A DNA stretch of 5,041 nt from contig CANHKH010000281.1 of assembly GCA_947460165.1 (NCBI GenBank), forward strand, positions 1-5,041, given 5' to 3'. The translations under genes and the position numbers were made by a program. Under the pieces are notes generated by a model, which was given only the letters and a program-made list of their open reading frames with translations, was not told the origin of the DNA and made no database searches. Source of the DNA: Comamonadaceae bacterium. Its GTDB lineage: Bacteria; Pseudomonadota; Gammaproteobacteria; Burkholderiales; Burkholderiaceae_C. Positions 1 to 5,041 of this stretch are shown here, piece by piece; the first letter of the stretch is position 1, and the number at the start of each line of letters is the position of its first letter.

Positions 1-780
1 ATGGGGTCGGATTTGGCTGGCTTTGAGATTGAAGTGGACACCCAGGGTGCAACCAGTGGAACGAGCGTGAGTGCTGCGGGGGACGTGAATGGCGACGGCT
101 TGGCAGACCTGATTGTGGGGGCACCCGGCGCGGACCGCAGCTACGTGGTGTTTGGCAAGACCACAATGCATGGCGTGAGCATCAGTGGTACGGCAGTTGG
201 TCTCGACGATGGCTTTGCGATCATCGGTGACAGCGCGTCCAAAGACAGCGGCAGGAGCGTGAGTGCAGCGGGGGATGTGAATGGTGACGGCCTGGCCGAC
301 CTGATCGTGGGGGCGCCCGACGCGAACGGCGGTGGCGGCCGCACTTTCGTGGTTTTTGGCAAGACCACGAGTAATGCCATCGACTTGTCCGCTGTAGCGG
401 CAGGTGTGGGTGGCTTTGTGATCAACGGTGGCAGCGCGTCCAAAGACAGCGGTTACAGCGCGAGCACTGCTGGCGACATCAACGGCGATGGTCTGGCCGA
501 CCTGATTCTGGGGGCGCCCAGTGCGAATCAACAGGGAGGTTGTAGCTATGTGGTGTTTGGCAAGTCCACAGGAGTTGCCTTAGACCTCTCAGCAGTAGCG
601 GCAGGCGTGGGAGGATTTGCGATCAACGGGAATAGCACGTCTTATGAAGGAAGCGGCAAGAGCGTGAGTGCTGCTGGCGATGTGAACGGAGACGGTCTGG
701 CCGATCTGCTGATCGGTGCACCAAGCGCCAACGGACGTGGCGGCCGCAGCTACGTGATTTTTGGCAACACGAATGGGATT
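1..780 (+). repeat. FG-GAP array 1: four visible propeller blades
   Basis: Four consecutive blades have Ca2+ loops at D28, D92, D159 and D227 (spacing 64, 67 and 68 residues). Each blade runs GGFxINGxS...GxSVSAAGDVNGDGLADLIxGAP...GRSYVVFGK. Blade 1 has a shortened loop after GAP (GAPGADRSY). Blade 3 carries S153-A-S-T in place of SVSA, and a Cys (C181) where other blades have Arg. Four blades cannot close a standard seven-bladed propeller, so the rest of the array should lie before base 1. Confidence 0.9.
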
Positions 781-3525
781 TTTGCCCAAACCGCTGTTGA
801 CTGGATGGGCACCGATGGTGCCGACACGCGCAGCGACAATGGCACCGCCAGCACCTTCGTCGCCGGCGCAGGCAATGACAACCTGACCGCCACTGCCGCC
901 AGCGTCCTCTATGGCGGTGCGGGCAACGACACCTTCACCATCGACCAAACCATGATCACCGCGCTGCAAAGCCCCTTGGGTGAAGGCGGCAACGTGGGCC
1001 AATTGGCGCGCATGGATGGCGGCAGCGGGATCGACATCTTGGCACTTTCTGGCAGTGGCCTGACCTTGGACTTGACCAAAATCGCCAACCAAGCCGGGGG
1101 CAACCCAGAGGGCGGCAGCCGCATCGACAGCGTGGAAGTGATCGATTTGACCGGGACCGGCAACAACACCCTTGTGCTGAGCGCTGGGGATGTGCAAGAC
1201 ATGGCCGGTATGAACCAGTTCAACAGCGGAAAGGGCTGGACCGGTCTGGCCGCGAGCGTAGCGCGCCACCAACTGCGTGTAGAGGGCAACGCGGGCGATC
1301 TGCTGAACTTGGGCACAGAATGGGCCCGTGCTGGCACCGCCACTTATGGCGGTGTGACTTACACGGTCTACAACGCCGGGACTAGCGCGCAACTGCTGGT
1401 CAATGCGGCGGTGCTTCCCAAGCCACCCCCCATCGATTTGTTGGACATTGCTTTGGGTAGGGGGGGCTGTGCGATCAATGGAGGGCTCTCATCACAGTCC
1501 AGCGGCTTCAGCGTGAGCGCTGCTGGCGACGTGAACGGCGATGGTCTGACCGACTTGATCATTGGCGCACCTGATGCGAGCCTGAAAAACGGTCGCATTT
1601 ACGTGGTGTTTGGCAAGACCTCTGGCACGGCCATTGACTTGATTTCGGTGGCGAACGGTTCGGGTGGCTTTGTGATCAACGGGGACAGCCTGTCGGAAAG
1701 CAGCGGCTACAGCGTGAGTGCTGCGGGCGACGTGAATGGCGACGGCCTGGCTGATCTGATCGTCGGGGCACCCTTCTCGAACAACCCTGTAGGTGGTAGC
1801 TACGTGGTTTTTGGCAAAACAACTGGCTCAGCCATCAGCCTTGCGCAAATTAGAAGCGGTTCGGGTGGCTTTGGGATAACCGGTGGAATTACTAGGAACA
1901 ATTACCCATCAGATTCACAAAACCCATTTGATGGGCTCATCATCGATTTTGCCCCTTTCATGCTTAGCGGCTTCAGCGTCAGCGCTGCGGGCGATGTGAA
2001 TGGTGACGGCCTGGCCGATCTGATCATTGGAGCGCCCTCCTCATCGAACCTGTCAGGCTGGAGTTTTGTGCTGTTTGGTAAGAATTCTGGCAGCTTAATC
2101 AACATGTGGGATGTGATTGATGGCTTTGGCGGTGGCTTTGTGATCAAAGGGGGCAGCGCATGGAAGTCAAGTGGATTCAGCGTGAGCTCAGCAGGCGATG
2201 TCAACGGTGATGGCTTGGCTGACCTGCTGGTGGGAGCAACCAAAGATGGCGGCCGCAGCTACGTGGTCTTTGGTAAGAAATCTATCGCTGCCATAGAACT
2301 GTCGGCGGTGGAGAATGGCTCGGGGGGGTTCGTGGTCAACGGCGACAGCTCTTCGACGTCAAGTGGCTTCAGTGTCAGTGCTGCAGGCGATGTGAACGGC
2401 GACGGCTTGGCCGACTTGGTTTTGAGTGCGCCTAAAGTCAACAGCGGGGAGGGGCGCACTTACGTGGTGTTTGGCAAGACCTCTGGCGTTCCTTTGGCCT
2501 TGTCGGCCATGGCGGCAGGTGTGGGTGGCTTTGTGATCAACGGCGACAGCAACTCGTATGGCAGTGGTCTCAGCGTGAGCTCAGCAGGTGACGTGAATGG
2601 CGACGGTCTGGCGGATCTGATCATAGGGGCCCCTTTTGCCAATGGCTTTAGTGGCCGCAGCTACGTGGTGTTTGGTAAGACTTCAGGCATGGCCATGGAC
2701 TTGTCGGCGGTAGCGTCTGGCGTGGGCGGCTTTGCGATTGACGGGGACAATCCTTATGAAAGTTTCAGTAATAGCGTCAGTGCTGCGGGTGATGTGAATG
2801 GCGACGGCTTGGCGGACCTGATTGTGGGGGCACCCGGCGCGAACAATGGTGGTGGCCGCAGTTATGTGATTTTTGGCAACACCAACGGCGCTTTTGTCCA
2901 AACCGCTGTCGACTGGATGGGCACCGAAGGTGCTGATACGCGCAGCGACAACGGCACAGCCAGCACCTTGGTGGCCGGCGCAGGCAATGACAGCCTGTCG
3001 TCCACTGCTGCCAGCGTGCTTTATGGCGGTGTTGGCAAAGACAGTTTCACCATCGACCAAGCCATGATCACGGCGCTACAAAGCCCCATGGGCCAAGGCG
3101 GCAACGTGGGCCAGCTGGCCCGCATTGATGGCGGCGGGGGTATCGACAAGATCGTGCTGTCTGGCGCAGGCCTGACGTTCGACCTGACGCAGGTGGCCAA
3201 CCAAGCCGCCAGCAACCCCGACGGTGGCAGCCGCATCGATGGCGTGGAGATTTTTGACATCACCGGCTCGGGCGCCAACACACTCATGCTGACGTCCAAA
3301 GATGTACTGGAACTGGGCTCGTCCAAGTTGTTCACCACGGCGCTGCGCCAGCAACTGCTGGTGATGGGCAATAAGGATGACGCGGTCGACCTGGCCGATG
3401 GCACCGGCACATCAGGTTGGAGCAAAGCGGGGTCGAACGTCACCATAGAAAAGCTGAGCTACCAAGTTTGGGACCACACCAGCTATGCCACTGTGTATGT
3501 GCAGTCTGGCATCCAGGTGATTTGA
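1..3525 (+). CDS. Large FG-GAP beta-propeller / RTX-like repeat protein, probable secreted adhesin (5' end probably outside window)
   Basis: The frame is open from base 1 to a TGA at 3523-3525 (1174 residues). I see eleven FG-GAP repeats of the form GxSVSAAGDVNGDGLADLIxGAP...YVVFGK. Their calcium loops start at D28, D92, D159, D227, D510, D577, D665, D733, D797, D864 and D931. Two RTX-like modules follow blades 4 and 11 (about residues 262-472 and 966-1174), with GGxGxD-type motifs such as GGAGNDTFT (305-313). FG-GAP repeats are known to form integrin-alpha-type seven-bladed propellers with Ca2+ in the DxNxDGxxD loop. RTX-like C-termini are typical of type I secretion substrates. There is no signal peptide or membrane segment. 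The ATG at base 1 lies mid-blade (the following LAGFEIEVD matches the GGFVINGD strand of other blades), so the true start is probably upstream. Only two cysteines occur (C181, C490), as expected of an extracellular protein. Role as an adhesin is inferred; an extracellular binding or enzyme scaffold is also possible. Family assignment is firm, function is not. Confidence 0.9.
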   Translation: MGSDLAGFEIEVDTQGATSGTSVSAAGDVNGDGLADLIVGAPGADRSYVVFGKTTMHGVSISGTAVGLDDGFAIIGDSASKDSGRSVSAAGDVNGDGLADLIVGAPDANGGGGRTFVVFGKTTSNAIDLSAVAAGVGGFVINGGSASKDSGYSASTAGDINGDGLADLILGAPSANQQGGCSYVVFGKSTGVALDLSAVAAGVGGFAINGNSTSYEGSGKSVSAAGDVNGDGLADLLIGAPSANGRGGRSYVIFGNTNGIFAQTAVDWMGTDGADTRSDNGTASTFVAGAGNDNLTATAASVLYGGAGNDTFTIDQTMITALQSPLGEGGNVGQLARMDGGSGIDILALSGSGLTLDLTKIANQAGGNPEGGSRIDSVEVIDLTGTGNNTLVLSAGDVQDMAGMNQFNSGKGWTGLAASVARHQLRVEGNAGDLLNLGTEWARAGTATYGGVTYTVYNAGTSAQLLVNAAVLPKPPPIDLLDIALGRGGCAINGGLSSQSSGFSVSAAGDVNGDGLTDLIIGAPDASLKNGRIYVVFGKTSGTAIDLISVANGSGGFVINGDSLSESSGYSVSAAGDVNGDGLADLIVGAPFSNNPVGGSYVVFGKTTGSAISLAQIRSGSGGFGITGGITRNNYPSDSQNPFDGLIIDFAPFMLSGFSVSAAGDVNGDGLADLIIGAPSSSNLSGWSFVLFGKNSGSLINMWDVIDGFGGGFVIKGGSAWKSSGFSVSSAGDVNGDGLADLLVGATKDGGRSYVVFGKKSIAAIELSAVENGSGGFVVNGDSSSTSSGFSVSAAGDVNGDGLADLVLSAPKVNSGEGRTYVVFGKTSGVPLALSAMAAGVGGFVINGDSNSYGSGLSVSSAGDVNGDGLADLIIGAPFANGFSGRSYVVFGKTSGMAMDLSAVASGVGGFAIDGDNPYESFSNSVSAAGDVNGDGLADLIVGAPGANNGGGRSYVIFGNTNGAFVQTAVDWMGTEGADTRSDNGTASTLVAGAGNDSLSSTAASVLYGGVGKDSFTIDQAMITALQSPMGQGGNVGQLARIDGGGGIDKIVLSGAGLTFDLTQVANQAASNPDGGSRIDGVEIFDITGSGANTLMLTSKDVLELGSSKLFTTALRQQLLVMGNKDDAVDLADGTGTSGWSKAGSNVTIEKLSYQVWDHTSYATVYVQSGIQVI
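784..1416 (+). repeat. RTX-like module, internal copy (residues about 262-472)
   Basis: This module starts at QTAVDWMGTDGADTRSDNGT. It continues through AGAGNDNLT (288-296) and GGAGNDTFT (305-313), an ITALQSPLGEGGNVGQLAR stretch, DGGSGIDIL (339-347), and RIDSVEVIDLTGTGNNTLVLS (374-394). It ends in a GNAGDLLNLG...W441...GGVTYTVYN...AQLLVNAAV segment. GGxGxD nonapeptides are known Ca2+-binding RTX motifs, but here they are isolated and not in long tandem, so this is a degenerate RTX module. A proline linker (LPKPPP, 472-477) follows and leads into the second propeller. Confidence 0.8.
1432..2880 (+). repeat. FG-GAP array 2: complete seven-blade propeller
   Basis: Seven blades have Ca2+ loops at D510, D577, D665, D733, D797, D864 and D931. 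This is the number needed to close an integrin-alpha-like propeller. Spacing is 67, 88, 68, 64, 67 and 67 residues. The 88-residue step reflects an insertion of about 21 residues between the second and third blades (about 630-653). The fourth blade has GAT (745-747) in place of GAP and a shortened loop. The fifth has SAP (809-811) in place of GAP. All seven DxNxDGxxD loops are intact. Confidence 0.9.
2890..3525 (+). repeat. RTX-like module, C-terminal copy (residues about 964-1174)
   Basis: This is a second copy of the module at 784-1416, opening with QTAVDWMGTEGADTRSDNGT. Its central nonapeptide is altered from GGAGNDTF to GGVGKDSF (1009-1016), which weakens the RTX consensus. It continues with DGGGGIDKI (1043-1051), RIDGVEIFDITGSGANTLMLT, and a terminal segment with W1140, SYQVWDH (1153-1159) and the end VYVQSGIQVI. 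Type I secretion signals are known to lie in the last ~50-100 residues of such proteins, so this end is the likely export signal. That assignment is inferred. Confidence 0.75.
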
Positions 3526-3536
3526 TGCGCCAATGA
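3515..3536 (+). promoter_or_regulatory. Ribosome-binding site and overlapping stop/start junction
   Basis: AGGTGA at 3515-3520 is the only Shine-Dalgarno-like sequence before the downstream gene. The TGA of the first gene (3523-3525) shares its A with an ATG at 3525-3527. That ATG opens a three-codon frame (Met-Arg-Gln-stop), whose TGA (3534-3536) overlaps the glycosyltransferase ATG (3533-3535) as ATGA. The AGGTGA is 12 nt from the glycosyltransferase start, which is rather long, and 4 nt from the mini-ORF start. Reinitiation by terminating ribosomes is therefore plausible. No promoter or terminator fits in the 7-nt gap, so the genes are probably co-transcribed. Confidence 0.5.
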
Positions 3537-5041
3537 GTTCAAGCCCCCCATCTTCAGCTGCGACGCTGTGCTTCAACCAGGGCAATGCGGCATGGCGCGC
3601 GCAAGACTGGACGGGGGCTTTGTCGGCTTATGAGGCAGCTTTGGTCGACGAGCCCGTGTTTGAGCAGGCCCTGCTGGGCCGCGCCCGCGACTTGGTGCGC
3701 TTGGGTCAGTGGATGCCCGCACGCGAGGCCTTTGCCGCTTTGCTGCGCGCCCACCCGCAGCAGTTCAGCGGCTGGCTGGAGGCGGGCCACCTGTACCGCC
3801 AAATGGGCGAGTCGCAGCAAGCGGCCGGTGCCTACCAACGCGCCATAGACACTGCGCCCCAGCGCTATGAAGCCCCCTTGGCCATGGCACGGGTGTTGCA
3901 CCAACTGGGGCAAAAACCGCTGGCCGCCAAAGCGTTTGAGCAGGCCATGGCAAACGCCAAAGCCAACACGCCAGCCACTGCCGCACTGCCCGCCGAGGTG
4001 GCCCACCACATGGGCCAGTACCTGCTGGAATTGGGCGATAACGCAGCCGCTGTGCAGGTGCTGCACTTGGCTCTTCAGGCGCTCAGCGGCCAGGGGCTGG
4101 CTGCGGGCACGCCGCCCGATGTGAACCGCCTGTCTGAGGTGCAAATTGACTTGGGCGAGTCCCTGCTGCGCCTGGGCCAGCAAGTCGCGGGCATGCAGGT
4201 TTTAACCGAGGCGTCTGCTGCGACCCAGGAAGCCACGCTGGCCCGCTTGGGCGCGGTGGCTTTCCGCCACAACCTCTGGCAAGAGGGCCTGTTGGTGCTG
4301 CGCAAGTGTGTAAACCTTCACCCGCACAGCCCCACCGCCCGCTGGAACTTGGCTCACCTCTTGGCCGAAAGCTGGCACATGGACGAGGCGCTACAGGTGC
4401 TGCAAGAGGCTGAAAAGCTGGGCCCCATGCCGGGCGCCAAAAGCATGCGCGCCTCCATTGCTGGGCGCCAAGGCGATGCCGACACCGCCCTGCGCCTGTA
4501 CCACGAGCTGGCGTCTGAATCGGGCGAGCAAGGCAAGTTCGCCTCCAGCTCGGCCATGTCTTCCCTCTACAGCGACCAACTCACGGCACAAGAGGTGGCC
4601 GAGCTGCACCGCGCCTTGTTTGCGCCGCTGGGGCAGGGCGCTCGCTCGGCGGCGAGTTTTGTGCGGGCGCCCTTGGCCGGGCGGCGCATCAAATTGGGGC
4701 TGGTGAGTGCCGATTTTCACCACCAGCACCCGGTGAACATCTTCATGCAGCCGGTGCTGCGAGAGCTGGACCGCAGCCGCTTTGAGGTGTTTTTGTACTT
4801 CACCGGCGTGAGCTACGACGAGCAAACCCGGCTGGCGCAGCAGCGCATCGAGCACTGGGTGGAAGCCACCACGCTCAACGACACGCAACTGGCCAAGCGC
4901 ATAGACGCCGATGGCATTGACCTGCTGCTGGATTTGGCCGGCCACACCGGCCAGCAGCGCATGAGCTTGTTTGGCCAGCGGGCTGCGCCCGTGCAGGCCA
5001 CGTATTTGGGCTACCCCGGCTCCACCGGCGTGCCGAACATG
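3533..5041 (+). CDS. TPR-containing O-GlcNAc transferase-like (GT41/SPINDLY type) glycosyltransferase, 3'-truncated by window end
   Basis: The frame starts at ATG 3533 and stays open to the last base (503 residues, no stop). Residues about 14-332 are TPR repeats. The first is FNQGNAAWRAQDWTGALSAYEAAL, then LGRARDLVRLGQWMPAREAF, then LEAGHLYRQMGESQQAAGAY. A linker (about 335-382, SSSAMSSLYSDQ...) joins them to the start of the catalytic region. That region shows RRIKLGLVSADFHHQHPVN (384-402), then RFEVFLYFTG, IDADGIDLLLDLAGHTGQQR (ending at R476), and APVQATYLGYPGSTG (485-499). These are signature segments of the GT41 N-lobe. In human OGT the matching DFxxHP segment carries an important active-site His, probably H399 here. 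The UDP-sugar-binding C-lobe lies beyond the window. GT41 enzymes are known to transfer GlcNAc to Ser/Thr (OGT) or hexose to Asn (HMW1C). Donor and acceptor here are unknown. No signal peptide, so cytoplasmic. It follows the repeat-protein gene by 7 nt, which suggests that protein as a substrate (inference). Confidence 0.88.
   Translation, partial: MSSSPPSSAATLCFNQGNAAWRAQDWTGALSAYEAALVDEPVFEQALLGRARDLVRLGQWMPAREAFAALLRAHPQQFSGWLEAGHLYRQMGESQQAAGAYQRAIDTAPQRYEAPLAMARVLHQLGQKPLAAKAFEQAMANAKANTPATAALPAEVAHHMGQYLLELGDNAAAVQVLHLALQALSGQGLAAGTPPDVNRLSEVQIDLGESLLRLGQQVAGMQVLTEASAATQEATLARLGAVAFRHNLWQEGLLVLRKCVNLHPHSPTARWNLAHLLAESWHMDEALQVLQEAEKLGPMPGAKSMRASIAGRQGDADTALRLYHELASESGEQGKFASSSAMSSLYSDQLTAQEVAELHRALFAPLGQGARSAASFVRAPLAGRRIKLGLVSADFHHQHPVNIFMQPVLRELDRSRFEVFLYFTGVSYDEQTRLAQQRIEHWVEATTLNDTQLAKRIDADGIDLLLDLAGHTGQQRMSLFGQRAAPVQATYLGYPGSTGVPNM
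3572..4528 (+). other. TPR superhelix region of the glycosyltransferase
   Basis: This region (residues about 14-332) is a run of 34-residue helix-turn-helix units. Typical TPR positions are visible: W/L-x-x-G-x-x-x at helix A, A at position 20 and P near position 32 (for example P41, P75). Clear units cover about 14-43, 44-78, 79-113 and 114-147. Weaker ones continue around LGDNAAAVQVLHLAL, LGQQVAGMQVL, LWQEGLLVLRKCVNLHP and WHMDEALQVLQEAEKLGP. In OGT-type enzymes this superhelix selects the protein substrate. Confidence 0.75.
4679..5041 (+). other. GT41 catalytic domain, N-lobe start (partial)
   Basis: Residues 383-503 match the start of the OGT/SPINDLY catalytic region. Key points are VSADF (391-395), H399-P400, DLLLDLAGHT (463-472), R476, and P486-V-Q with YLGYP (491-495). 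The order and spacing of these blocks is normal for the family. The fragment ends about where the second half of the N-lobe would begin. Confidence 0.85.

Noticed and set aside
1..3. ATG at base 1 as the true start codon
   Set aside because: It sits in the middle of a blade, no upstream sequence is visible to show an RBS, and array 1 has only four of an expected seven blades. I treat the gene as continuing upstream, though this cannot be proven here.
589..1392. 267-codon open frame on the - strand
   Set aside because: It lies wholly inside the repeat-protein gene. It reflects the regular GC-rich codon pattern of the + strand; its product shows no domain and it has no convincing start region.
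1..2880. Regularly spaced similar sequences of about 200 nt, suggesting a DNA repeat array
   Set aside because: The period matches protein blades of about 67 codons and differences are largely at synonymous sites. This is coding repetition, not CRISPR or satellite DNA.
2683..3060. - strand open frame similar to part of the one at 589-1392
   Set aside because: The similarity arises because both are antisense to the two copies of the same duplicated module. It is not evidence of a real gene family.
3526..3532. Possible terminator or promoter between the two genes
   Set aside because: The gap is only 7 nt, with no hairpin plus T-run and no -35/-10 pair that could be supported.
3554..4183. 209-codon open frame on the - strand
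   Set aside because: It is antisense to the TPR region, which has clear coding similarity on the + strand. The product is Gln/His/Leu-rich with no recognisable domain.
4391..4945. 184-codon open frame on the - strand
   Set aside because: It is antisense to the TPR/GT41 coding region. The GT41 motifs are on the + strand.

Overview
The window holds two co-directional protein genes on the + strand and almost no non-coding DNA. The sequence looks GC-rich (roughly 60% by eye). Codon choice (TTG/CTG for Leu, many GCC/GGC) and the gene pairing fit a Gram-negative proteobacterium, most likely a betaproteobacterium of the Burkholderiales/Comamonadaceae type. That taxonomic call is an impression, not a demonstrated result.

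Bases 1-3525 encode the C-terminal 1174 residues, or more, of a large modular protein with no recognisable N-terminal secretion signal. Its order is: four FG-GAP beta-propeller repeats; a degenerate RTX-like calcium-binding module; a short proline linker; seven FG-GAP repeats, exactly one seven-bladed propeller; and a second RTX-like module ending at the stop codon. Each of the 11 FG-GAP repeats has an intact DxNxDGxxD calcium loop. The architecture fits a type I secreted, calcium-stabilised surface or extracellular adhesin. The two halves are copies of one unit of about 704 residues. The blade spacing (64, 67, 68 against 64, 67, 67) shows that the four blades at the start match the last four of the second array. 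So three more blades probably lie upstream, and the ATG at base 1 is probably internal.

Bases 3533-5041 encode the first 503 residues of a TPR-containing glycosyltransferase of the O-GlcNAc transferase/SPINDLY type (GT41), cut off by the window end. It begins 7 nt after the first gene stops. The junction has a TGATG overlap, a three-codon mini-ORF and an ATGA overlap, which suggests translational coupling. A GT41 enzyme directly behind a very large Ser/Thr/Asn-rich secreted protein suggests, by inference, that the enzyme glycosylates that protein in the cytoplasm before export. No RNA gene, mobile element, CRISPR array, promoter or terminator could be supported.
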